A stretch of 46,799 bases of DNA from Ichthyophonus hoferi (Eukaryota > Opisthokonta > Ichthyosporea > Ichthyophonida > Ichthyophonidae), in assembly GCA_002751075.1 (NCBI GenBank), contig NAOQ01000040.1:177148-223946 (forward strand), read 5' to 3'. Below the pieces are notes generated by a model that was not told the origin of the DNA, did not search any database, and saw only the letters and a program-made list of their open reading frames with translations. Of the stretch, positions 1-10,429 are shown piece after piece. Numbering within the stretch: the first letter of the stretch is position 1; the number at the start of each line of letters is the position of its first letter. The position numbers and the translations under genes are program-made.

Positions 1-2
1 CC

Positions 3-1183
3 TGTGGACAAGTCACTAGTACTGCCACAGATTGCTATAGGGTTATGGTTCACAAGACGCTTCCACTGCGCCATTCTGCTACGTATGAACACGCAATTTT
101 ATTACACCTACACACTACCTTCAAATTTGCGTTTGAACTATCAGTATTTCTAGCTTCAAAGTGACATCAAGATAAAAACAACTGGGCAACACCCACATAT
201 CACTTTCCCTGCCAGCCGCCAGACACCAGTTGCCAGAGCCAGAGCCAGAGCCAGAGCAGGCAGGAACATTTAACGTACATTTTGCCATTTTTGAACATCA
301 TCAGAAATTATCTAGCTTATTTAATGAGCGACAAGCCTATAGCTAAACAGATTTTCTTCAACACTGGGAGAGTACCATTGTATGAAGACAGCTCAAGGGC
401 AGTAAGACTATATAGCAAGATATTTGTTTCTAAGAACACACGTCATACCGCCATTCGGCTCCAGTATACCAGAGAAGGGTCAAGAACCGTCTACAAAAAC
501 AAACATAGACGAAAAATATTTTGAATCACGTTTAGAAAAAAAAAATCATTATGAGCGCACCAATGTGGTAACGATCCCTCTTTTTCGTTTGGCTCTCTCT
601 GACGTTTCCAGCTAATGGGAGAGTGTTACAAGATCGCTTAACTACAGATGAGTAAAAAAGGTTCGATCAAAGCCCAGATAATAAGTAGATCAATTCTTGT
701 TATAGTATACAGCATATGAGCACCATTACATCAACGAGGAAATGAGTTAATTCCCCAAAATTTGGGACATAACAGTATTTAAGTATTGCAGTAAGATCAG
801 ACAATCCTAGTGGATCTCTTTGGTCTATCGTGAGTTGGATTAGCTAATACGAATATTTATGCTTGGCTCCATTTAAGTCATGGATAGCAACATGGGTGTT
901 AACTAGAAAGTTTTCACTGACGATAAAATAAAGTATATATATATATATATATAACTCAATAATAAAAGGTGGATGTTCACATGTATGTGGCCCCCGGCAC
1001 ACCTGGGTATACGCGGCAACCCCGCACGACTGTGTACATGTACACTCACACAAGAACTTTGTATTCCTTTAATATTTGTTAAACAATACCGTAATACATA
1101 CATATATATAGTCCTATTATACAACACTTATTGGAGACTTTGAAGACTGTAGATAAGTCTCTAGAACGACCACAGATTGCTAT
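3..1183 (+). repeat. Diverged direct repeat pair (3-40 and 1146-1183)
   Basis: Bases 3-40 and 1146-1183 align over 38 bases with about six mismatches and share the exact core CACAGATTGCTATA. The copies are in the same orientation about 1.1 kb apart. This is visible directly in the sequence. The origin is unknown; it may be an old dispersed repeat family or the edges of a small nonautonomous element. Confidence 0.6.
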
Positions 1184-2030
1184 ATAATTTTTTATCTTTT
1201 GAAGGTTTGATTTCGAATTTGATATTTTTTTCAGTGATTAAACAGTAACTTTAACAAATAATCTGTAGTTAGTATGCATTTTAAGTGATCCAGTTCACTC
1301 TTAATTAATGCTACTGATGGTTTTTATTACAATGCTTGTACTTTTTTATTGCTATATTGCAATTGGTTTGGAGATATAATCATAAAACATTACAACTTAT
1401 TTAAATTACAAGAGAATTATAAAGAACACGTGTTTATTTTTTGCATAGTTACCATATATTACATAATAAAATTCAATTTGTCATTTCATCTTGACAATCC
1501 AATACTAATTTATTCCTAGAATAGCTATAACTAGCTACCTCCTTGGTGTAACTGTTCACATATTATGTATATCAATTTATCAGGTTGAAAAAATATTATG
1601 CATAACTAATCTTGAGCCAATTGAACCTACTAGTTTGTTGGGAGTCTTTGTGAATTATCTGTGTTCTTATTGGTTCGGAGGTAAGTACTACCTGTTGCTT
1701 CTCTTAATCTTGAATTTAATCCAGGTTTTCTTTGCGGATACAATGACATAAATTTTATGCTAGTTGTTGGGAATAATAGGTATAGTCGCATGACATCTCC
1801 TATTGGCTAGTTTAATTTTGATTCATCAACCATTTTTCCACAGACGACGTATAATAGTAATTACTAATGATATTAAATGATCATAGCTAGATAATTCCAG
1901 ATAGACTTTCGGAAGTGACTGAGACATGGCACCCAATGTGAAAAAAGGAGGACAGTTGACCGGTCTATATGTTGAATACTCCACTAAAACTGGTGTCTAT
2001 TCAATAGGTGGGTGTTGCCCAGTTGTTTTG
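175..2030. repeat. Inverted repeat pair (175-196 and 2009-2030)
   Basis: Bases 175-196 (containing CAACTGGGCAACACCCAC) recur as an exact 22-base reverse complement at 2009-2030. A further 11-base inverted match, AGACACCAGTT, lies just inside both copies (221-231 and 1989-1999), with a different spacer on each side. This resembles worn terminal inverted repeats of a DNA element of about 1.9 kb. No transposase frame and no clear target duplication was seen, so the element reading is tentative. Confidence 0.5.
232..255 (+). repeat. (GCCAGA)4 tandem repeat
   Basis: Four perfect copies of the hexamer GCCAGA, with partial copies on both sides. It is a short GC-richer microsatellite close to the left arm of the inverted repeat pair. 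Confidence 0.9.
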
Positions 2031-4073
2031 TGCATTACCTTAGTGGCATTTTTAAAATAAAAATGTTTACGCTTAACATGCAGATTTGAGGACATTGTAA
2101 ATTAGTTTAAACTGGGTTATTATTATACGAGTAGCATTACTCAGAGTACTTGTATTTGCTAATTAGTTCTCGATATCGAAAATGACTCGAGTAGAATTCT
2201 GCCTAATCATACTTTAGTTAATTGGGAATTCATAGATCATCCAAGGTCCAAGAAAAATTATATGTATTAGGATTCCTATTCAACCAAGAGACATACTTAA
2301 AGAAAATCTTGCTTATTTATACAGTGTAATAATGGTTTTATCTTTGGACATTTACACACTGTTAATTTCCATTTTATTAATGAAAAATTTAAAACAATTC
2401 CTTTATAGGAAACCTAATGTTTGGAACGTTATACGCGTCAGTTTTCTCGGGCAATAACTAAAATCTTTACAAATGCTAGAGCTAAATCACCTTTTATATA
2501 TGAAGAAGTTTTGTTACAGAACTAATTAGCTCAGAAAAGTCTGTTGTATAACTTGTGCCTGTGTATTCATCTCCGGAACTCATTAAATTATCCCCATGGC
2601 CCTCAAATTACTAGGTCTCATACTAAATGTAGTCGATCAATCAATTGATATTTTAAACACTTAATTTTATAATTCTAATAATTACTTAGCCTACTTTAGT
2701 GTTTTGTTTCAGAATATCTTAAATGGTCTTGGGGGTCTCTTCCTTAACTCATCATTGCTACACCATAGACCTTTTAGAAGTAGCTCTATACTAAAACTAA
2801 TTGGCCCTTATTCATGAGTTATTTATGTCATCGTATTAACTGTTTTCGAGCTTTGAATATTTGAACAGTAATTATACATGTGCATACACTCAAATGCCCT
2901 AGATTGAGATCAAATAGCTCTTCAAAAAAGGGATTTCTAACAAACAGATTACTTGATGCATTAGGCCTATTTGCAGACAAGGGCTATGGATTTTAAAAAA
3001 ACCAATCCAATTAGGTTCCACAATAAGAATACTACAATAAAAATACCAAAGACAATCACAATTAATACTGCTGTAGATTTGAAGGAGTTGAAATATTTAT
3101 ATCAACGGCACCCGCATAAAAACACAACTACGTGTTAAAGTCGAGGGTGGTCGCAAGTTTTATTCGTTGAAAAGCAAGAATAAGAATGCTATTGGTTGAA
3201 AAATCTTGTAAATGATACATCCTATTCGCTGATCATTAGACTGTGGTGTCATTTATTTTTAACAAGCAAATATGCTACCCTATGCGACGTTAAGCGAGCA
3301 CCAACCCGACGTAAGCATTACTGCTTAGCAACTATAATTTAACAAATACCGATCACAAAATATTTTTAAGATCCATACATGCACTTACAAAATAATATAT
3401 ATATGCATTTAAACATTTTTTTTTTAATTTTAATTTTTAAATTTTCCCTACTCTAAAAAGTAAACAAGGTATTGTATTATTTCTTTCGTATGCATACCAT
3501 ATAAGGATATAAAGAGCTATACAGGAATAATGCATGAACGACGATGGTGATTGGCTGGATCATAATATGTCTTAAAAATTCCTCACATGTCATGTGTAAC
3601 TCCACGTGGGACTATTATTTTTTTCATTTATATTTTAAACTGTACAATGAGGAATTCGAATATTATCACCAAGAATTGTGACTTGTGGACCGATTCGGGG
3701 GTGCAAGCCGAAAAGAAATATCACCTTTTTTTTTTTTTTTTTTTGGTATTAGAAACTTTAAAATTTCTTATATGTATATATCCCATTAATTGTGTGATTA
3801 TTCCTGTTGAGTCATGGTGAATAGCATCTCTGCTTTCTCATGGCGTTTGGAAGTTGGCAAAAACAAAAAACATTGCAAGAAAGATTTTGAGGCTTTGTCA
3901 GATCTATTTTGATTCGCATCGCGGAGGTGTTAAAATGTAAATGACTCTATCACATGTAAAGCGGAACTTCGGGAGGCTATTGGACATACCATTTTATATC
4001 TCCGATTGGAAGGATGTCGGCACATCCCAGCATGCAAGACCTAAAAAGGGAGAGTAGGTCTTGCCAATCAGAA

Positions 4074-4103
4074 AGAGTAAGTAGAATCAGTTTGGTATAT
4101 AAG
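4074..4103 (+). promoter_or_regulatory. PDC core promoter: CCAAT box and TATA box
   Basis: CCAATCAG at 4074-4081 is followed by TATATAAG at 4096-4103, 55 bases before the PDC start codon. Transcription would be expected about 30 bases after the TATA box, giving a 5' leader of about 30 nt. Two more ATTGG (reverse CCAAT) copies lie upstream near 3978 and 4008. The arrangement is that of a strong, classical polymerase II promoter and fits the strong codon bias of the gene. It is predicted from motif and position only. Confidence 0.6.
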
Positions 4104-4157
4104 CAGATACCGTAGTACACAACCACCACATTATATATTTTATATATAACTAAGAAA

Positions 4158-5891
4158 ATGGTTGCCGATAACAAGTTCGCATCAAGTAGCGAGTTCCCCA
4201 GCACTGTGGGTACTTACCTTGCTCGCCGTATGATTGACATCGGCGTCAAGGACTACTTCGCTGTTCCCGGTGACTTCAACCTCATCCTCCTCGATGAGAT
4301 TCTTCGTTTCGAGAAGGAGCTCCGCTTCATCGGGTGCTGCAACGAGTTGAACGCTGCTTACGCCGCCGATGGTTACGCACGTGCCAACGGCTGCGGTGTT
4401 GTGTTCACCACATACACTGTCGGTTCTCTCTCCGCCATTAACGCCATTGCTGGTGCTTACTCCGCTGATCTCCCCGTTGTGATCGTTGTTGGTGGTCCCA
4501 ACAACCTCGACTACGGAAGTGACCGTATCGTTCACCACACCACTGGTGAGGTAAACCGCACTCAGGAGCTCAGATGCTACGAATCCGTGACCTGCAAGGC
4601 CATTGAGGTCCTCCACCCCTGGAATGCCCCCGCCCAGATCGATCTTGCTTTCTCCACTGCCGTCAAGGAGAAGAAGCCCGTCTATCTGTCTATTGCTTGC
4701 AACATCTTCCTCCACCCCGTTGCCTTCCCCATCCCCTTCGTCATCGAGGGCATCAGAAAGAGCAACCCCGATTCCCTCAAGGCCGCTGTCGATAACGTCG
4801 CCGCCCAGTGGAACAAGGCTGTGAACCCCGTCATTGTGTGCGGTGTTAAGGTCAAGCCTTGCCAGGCCCAGGCCGCTCTTGTCGAGCTTTCCACTGCTGC
4901 TGGCGCCGCCACTGCTTGCATGCCCGATGCCAAGGGTCTTTTCCCCGAGACTCACCCCAACTTTGTTGGTACCACTTGGGGACCCGCCTCTTCTGCCAAC
5001 GTGTCCGCCGTTGTTGACAACGCTGACATGCAGATCTTCTGCGGTCCCCTCTTCAACGACTACACCACCGCTGGTTACAGTGCTCTCCTCAACTGGAAGA
5101 ACATTGTTACCGTGCAGAAGGACCGTGTCCGCACTCCCACTGGCGAGTTCGGTTGCGTGTACATGGCTGAGTTCCTCAGCGCCCTCGCCAAGGCCATCAA
5201 GCCCAACGATGTTACCATGCGCACTACTCACCGTCTCCGTACCCTCGACAGTGCCCCCACTTACATCCCCAACGCTCCCGGAAGCATCCTCACCACCCGC
5301 AACATTGACAGGCAGGTGCAGGGCCTTCTTAGCGCCCAGACCGCCCTTCTCGTCGAGACTGGTGACTCTTGGTTCCACGGCCAGAGGATGACCCTCCCTG
5401 AGAATTGCGGTTACGAGTTCCAGATGCAGTATGGTTCCATCGGTTGGTCTGTTGGAGCTGTCCTCGGTATGGCTGCCGCCCTTGACGGCAAGAAGCGTGT
5501 CATTGCCATGATTGGTGATGGATCCTTCCAGATGACTGCCCAGGAGCTCTCCACCATGATCCGTTATGAGTTGAACCCCATCATCTTCCTCATCAACAAC
5601 GATGGTTACACTATCGAGGTTGAGATTCACGATGGTATCTACAACAACATCCAGATGTGGGACTACGCCGGTCTCGTCAAGGTCTTCAACGGCCCCAAGG
5701 GCTCTGGAAAGGCCAAGGCCTGGAAGTGCAGAACCGAGGAGGAGCTCGTCGATGCCGTGGCTGAGGCCAAGCTTCACAACGGTCTCTGCTTCATTGAATG
5801 CTTCACCGATCGTGATGACTGCACTAAGGAGCTCCTCGAATTCGGTCCCCGCGTTGCTGTTGCCAACGGTCGCCAGAAAAACTATTTCTAG
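4158..5891 (+). CDS. PDC: Pyruvate decarboxylase, plant/bacterial type, intronless
   Basis: Encodes a 577-residue thiamine-diphosphate enzyme that converts pyruvate to acetaldehyde and CO2, the first step of ethanol fermentation in the cytosol. The single uninterrupted frame shows the family landmarks. They are the catalytic Glu63 in CCNELNAAYAADGYAR, the His126-His127 pair in IVHHTTGE, the TPP/Mg motif from GDGSFQ (453-458) to NND (480-482), and Glu487 in GYTIEVEIHDG. That last block and the C-terminal TEEEL and KELLEFG blocks resemble plant and Zymomonas PDC more than fungal PDC. Length is normal for the family. Third codon positions are strongly C/G-rich, unlike the neighbouring genes, suggesting high expression or a separate origin. 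An AATAAA follows at 6016-6021. Indolepyruvate or phenylpyruvate decarboxylase is a less likely alternative. Start chosen at the first ATG after the TATA box. Confidence 0.95.
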   Translation: MVADNKFASSSEFPSTVGTYLARRMIDIGVKDYFAVPGDFNLILLDEILRFEKELRFIGCCNELNAAYAADGYARANGCGVVFTTYTVGSLSAINAIAGAYSADLPVVIVVGGPNNLDYGSDRIVHHTTGEVNRTQELRCYESVTCKAIEVLHPWNAPAQIDLAFSTAVKEKKPVYLSIACNIFLHPVAFPIPFVIEGIRKSNPDSLKAAVDNVAAQWNKAVNPVIVCGVKVKPCQAQAALVELSTAAGAATACMPDAKGLFPETHPNFVGTTWGPASSANVSAVVDNADMQIFCGPLFNDYTTAGYSALLNWKNIVTVQKDRVRTPTGEFGCVYMAEFLSALAKAIKPNDVTMRTTHRLRTLDSAPTYIPNAPGSILTTRNIDRQVQGLLSAQTALLVETGDSWFHGQRMTLPENCGYEFQMQYGSIGWSVGAVLGMAAALDGKKRVIAMIGDGSFQMTAQELSTMIRYELNPIIFLINNDGYTIEVEIHDGIYNNIQMWDYAGLVKVFNGPKGSGKAKAWKCRTEEELVDAVAEAKLHNGLCFIECFTDRDDCTKELLEFGPRVAVANGRQKNYF

Positions 5892-7032
5892 ACTGTTTGA
5901 ATTAGCTCCACTTAAGATTTCATCTTTTATGAAAATCAGTTTCGTATAAAATTTACTGAATATTATAAATTGACATTTTATTGATTTTGCTTCTTGTTAA
6001 AGGGATGCATTAAATAATAAAGCGAAAGTCCTTTTTGATCATAACTTCTTGCCTTTTTATAATTTGTCTGGTTAATGAAATGTAATATGTGAGCGAGTGG
6101 TGACAATGTGGTACTAAACCTTATAAATAATGAAATACTAAATTTTAAACATCATCTATATCTGTTAATTTTGTGTCTATTTTTTATTCAAATTATTCGA
6201 TTTAAGAATTATTCTTGTGTATCCGTTCTTATTGCTTATTAGTATTGAAAAATTTATGAAGTGGCTTATATGACTTTCAATGCGTACATTGGCATATAGT
6301 TGGTTATATAACGATTTTACATTTTTAATGCGTTTATTGATATTTATGAGTGGGATTAGTACCATAATGAACTATAAATGGCTTACAGAAATCGTTTTTC
6401 GACGTAATTATGGTTTTTTAGTATAAGTCATCAATTAACTCCATAATTACTGGGGATTCATAGGGTTGTCTTTGTATTTTCATAGCGATAGTTGTATAAT
6501 AATGTATAGTTGATTGGATCAACACAGACGGGGAAGTGAAGTAGTATTTATAGTGTAACAGTTTTATAAAGAAGGAACGAAGCAGTGGACAGATTACTGT
6601 GTATGCATTAGGTCTGTGCTAGTTTTCAATAACTTTGCGCTTAGTAATTTCTACAAATATAATATATATAATAGCTTATCTTTTGTATGTTGTCAGGGCT
6701 TACAAATCTACATAATGCGTTGGTTGTACCTTGTGAACCACAAATTAATTAATACATGCTTAAATATACATATATACATATACCATTTAAATACCATATA
6801 TATACACAAATAAATGTTATCAAGTTGGCAAAATAATAATTTAATACCAAACAAGTAAATTTTTTGGTACGATTTTATGAAATATAATCTGTATTACGTA
6901 CGTACTGACTCGAAATTATACTAGTATTATCATTTTTTTCCCCTTGACATAGCAACAGACAAACGCAATTAGTTGTAGAGAAAACCACAACATTCTATAG
7001 CAGCTCCAAGACAAAATACTGTTAAAGAAAAC
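5892..7032. other. Intergenic region between PDC and the ArfGAP gene
   Basis: It contains the PDC 3' end, with a polyadenylation-type AATAAA at 6016-6021, and then AT-rich sequence with no coding signal. The last hundred bases before 7033 presumably carry the promoter and leader of the next gene. No clear TATA box was recognised. Confidence 0.6.
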
Positions 7033-10000
7033 ATGGCAGAACATAACTCTTCTTCCAGTGAACGGAAATCAGAGCGTTCCCGCTCCCGGAAACACATGGA
7101 GAAGTCAATAAGTCAACCTCTTTCAGAGAGAGAAAAGAAGAAACAACAAGAGAGGTATTTGGCTATACTTCGTGACCTTGTTACTCAAGGCGATAACCAA
7201 TTCTGTGCTGATTGTGGAATTAAAGGTGTGTTATATATAGTATTATGTTCAGGATTATTTTTATGTAAAATAAACGAAAGGACCAAATCATATATTACAC
7301 CACCGAACTAATTCTGGCTTTTGGTATGTACCTTGTGAAGATTACTTGCAAGTACATGTTTTCATATTTAGGACAACAAGGCATTATCTTCTTCTTTGCT
7401 TTACAATCACCCTGGCCAGTGTAACATGTTGTCTTACCTCTTACCTATATAAACAACAACAAACACCTCTCAAGTTTTCAAATACACTCTGCATGAACAT
7501 ACCTATGCACTTACTCACTCACGCACCCACTCACTGTCTTTTTCTTTCTTTATTTTGGGTTTTTGGTATTTTTTTTTCTTCATAATTCCCGACACCATCT
7601 TATATGTACTTCACCGACCTTTCTATCAAGAAAATAAGTTTTTCAATATATTTCAATTACTATTTTTTAAGTTCATTTCTCCCCTATATCTGCCGTATTA
7701 TATTACCACTTTATTCTGCTATCCTTACACACTATCCTTCTTTAAGTCCTTACTGTTCTCTTCCTCCGTTCACATTTTTTCTTCTTTTTATCTTTCTTAT
7801 CTTTGCACTCATTTTTATTCCAAACACCATCCTACTTGTAGCTCAACCCCTCCCTCCCCCTCCCTCCTCTTCATCTACCCACCACGTCCATTCTCCATAC
7901 CCACCCTGCTCCTCATCCTTCAATCCTCATTCACACTTGTTATTCTTATTCTCCCACTCATCAATAGGAGCTCAGTGGGCGTCATGGAACATCGGATCAT
8001 TTCTATGTATACGTTGTGCTGGTATCCATCGCAACCTAGGTGTACATGTCAGTAGAGTCAAATCAACTACACTGGACATATGGACAACAGAACAGCTGGA
8101 GTCACTGCGGGCCAAGGGAAACTATTATGTGAATTCAATCTATGAAGCAAGGCTACCCAGTAGTTTTAGCCGGCCTGTAGGGGATTAGTAGGTTAAAATG
8201 ATTATCTATCTCTCTCTCTCTCTACGTGTGTGGGTTAAATATATATTTCTTTGTGAATATATGTGTATTTTTATCCGGTTTTTCATGCCAAATTGCCTTT
8301 CTTTCTCCTTCCCCTTATATTTATTTATTTCTTTGTGTTTTTCTTTCTTGCTATATATAATATTCTTTTACAATTTATATTTTTTATATGCTATGTTGGC
8401 ATATGGTTATTGCCTGATTGGCACATAAGAATATGCAGTATAAAAAAGAATGAAAGTTAGAAACATTGGTTTATGTATGTAGGTATACACCTCACCACAT
8501 ATATAATTGAATATATATATCCACATTTACACATCTAGATACGCATACATATGCACACATACACCTAATATACATGTACACATGTACATACATACATATA
8601 CAAACACACATACACCCATACACATATATACATGTGTATACGAACACACATATACACATACACATATGCACATATACATACAGACATACATACACATATA
8701 CACATATGTTCATATACATACAAACATACATACACATATACACATATATACATAGGCATACAAACGTACATACACATAAATACATATACATATACATACA
8801 AGCACACATACATACACATATATGCATATAAGTACATACGCACATACACACATACACACATACATATATACTCTAGTAATATATACAGACAATGGCTGGC
8901 AGACACACTCTAACCTTTACCTGACATAACATGATATCTTTATGCCTATTTATATATTTCAATCTCTAGGATAGTACATCTTTGTAGATTCATAGTTATG
9001 ATTATCATCACTTTTTTTCTTTTTTTCATATTCTCCTAATTTTTTATGTATACCTTTCTCACTATTTTTCTCTCTCTGCGTAGTGAAGCAGATACCTTTA
9101 TCAAATCAAAATATCTACGGAAAGAGTATATAGACCGTAATAAAGAGGTAGGATACCCACCTACTTGTAGTATTGTCTCTAGCCAAATAATATATTTTGG
9201 TATGCTATGTCCCCACTTGTTTCGGGGCTTAAATATAAACCGTTCTTCTATATATATAGGATTCTTTGTACCAGTTTTTATCTGTGCTTTCTCGTATTCT
9301 TAATGAATGATGCATATATTATTATATTATTGATTTAAATTAGTTGTCTATCACTAGTATATATATAGAATAATATTAAGAATATATATATGTATATATA
9401 TACTGGGAATGCTGCTGGCTTGTGACGGGAGACAGGAGAAAAGGCAAAGTAAGTATAGAGAGGTAATTTGGGATGGATGAATGTTATTATACCATATCAT
9501 TTCACTATATTTATGTTTACATAAATTCCCTATGTTCAAGTGCACCCATAATGTTTACTGTATACTATCAAGTTATATTCAGCCGTCAACTCTAAATCAT
9601 GAAAAACAAAAATAGCCAAACAAACAATGCATGGTGTTATAACTACAGAGCTCGCTTGCCAGACACTGCTACTATAAACATCTAAGGGGGTATACTATAT
9701 TTATCACCTTATGCGTCCAGAATAGATATCATACCTATACTCACATACATGTGACTATACATATAGACATATACTTATTTTTTTTTCTATCTATACACCA
9801 CTCAGGACCCTATTGGTATATATGTGGAATCAAGTGGCAACGAACCCTCTTCCCGTGGGAGTTCCCGTGCCAGTTCTCGTGCCAGCTCTCGGTCCAGTGT
9901 TTATACATTAGATGAAAAGAAAAAGAGACCAAGTCGCCATCGTTCAGACAAGATGTCAAGCTCCAGCCGATCAAGAGACAAAGAGACACAAGGAGAAAGG

Positions 10001-10429
10001 AATGAAGAATATAGTGAAAAGGAAACTTCCAAAACATCTGAAGAGCTTACACTGCCTAATAAGTTACAATCGGGAAACACAACCCCACGAGATAAGATAA
10101 GAACTCCTATTTCATCCAAGAAGGCGTCACCCACACTTCAGTATCTGCCAATCACTAACAAGGTAGGGGATGGTTGTGATAGCAACGAAGATGACAAACA
10201 GAAAGAAATTGAGAATGATTCCTTCAATAAGGTAAACGAGCTTATCACATTAGTTTCCATGCAACAGTTGAGCCTTGATTCTCCAAAGAATGAGTCTAAT
10301 ACAATAACTTCACCAATATCTACGCAAAATAATTTGTCCACTATGGAGACGCAAAATAAATTTGAGCAAGGGAGCATAGATAGGCATAAGCCATATGGTG
10401 CCACCCTTTCTGCGAGTCTATGGCAATAA
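7033..10429 (+). CDS. SMAP1: SMAP-like ArfGAP (4 exons)
   Basis: Predicted GTPase-activating protein for Arf small GTPases, acting at clathrin-coated membranes and endosomes in the known family. Exons: 7033-7225, 7968-8187, 9084-9147, 9806-10429; introns are GT-AG in phases 1, 2 and 0; product 366 aa. The ArfGAP zinc finger is exact: C58-x2-C61-x16-C78-x2-C81, then the arginine finger R86 in [17 protein letters not shown]. The flanking blocks [24 protein letters not shown] and FI-KY-K-YIDRN follow SMAP1/2 order. The start ATG is in good context (AAAACATGG). After the domain, exon 4 begins with a serine/arginine-rich run ([14 protein letters not shown]) and continues as a low-complexity tail with no clathrin-box motif recognised. 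Exon 2 uses a GTAGGT donor whose split codon keeps frame. An AATAAA follows at 10565. AGFG or stromal-membrane paralogues are alternatives, but SMAP fits best. Confidence 0.9.
8506..8876 (+). repeat. ACATAT/ACATAC simple-repeat tract in ArfGAP intron 2
   Basis: About 370 bases made almost entirely of ACATAC, ACATAT and ACACAT units with single-base interruptions. One strand alternates purine and pyrimidine over long stretches. It lies wholly inside intron 2 (8188-9083). The long frames on both strands here are artefacts of the repeat. Confidence 0.85.

Larger units (their letters stand above)
1..4157. other. Left intergenic region without a recognised gene
   Basis: No reading frame here has recognisable protein similarity. 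An 80-codon frame starting near 282 and a short frame from 1926 are the only notable ones, and both could be chance. The stretch contains diverged direct and inverted repeats (listed separately), a (GCCAGA)4 tandem at 232-255, an AT dinucleotide run at about 934-953 and a run of 19 T at 3726-3744. The last ~200 bases form the PDC promoter. Confidence 0.6.

Noticed and set aside
282-524. 80-codon frame near the left end
   Set aside because: No recognisable similarity, no splice or promoter support, and its length is within chance range; another frame overlaps it with equal claim.
601-680. tRNA-like sequence (AATGGGAGAG ... GGTTCGATC)
   Set aside because: It has A-box-like and B-box-like words, but the T stem and acceptor stem do not pair and no anticodon arm forms.
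1926-2060. Small frame starting MAPNVKKGGQL
   Set aside because: About 44 codons with no similarity; it runs through the right arm of the inverted repeat pair and is probably incidental.
4182-5777. A 531-codon open frame on the minus strand opposite PDC
   Set aside because: It is the antisense shadow of a gene with strong codon bias; its translation is low in structure (G/V/D/E-rich) and matches no family, while the plus frame is a complete enzyme.
8492-8913. Several overlapping frames rich in Tyr, Ile, His, Thr or Cys, Val, Met on both strands
   Set aside because: They arise from the ACATAT-type simple repeat in an intron and have no coding character.
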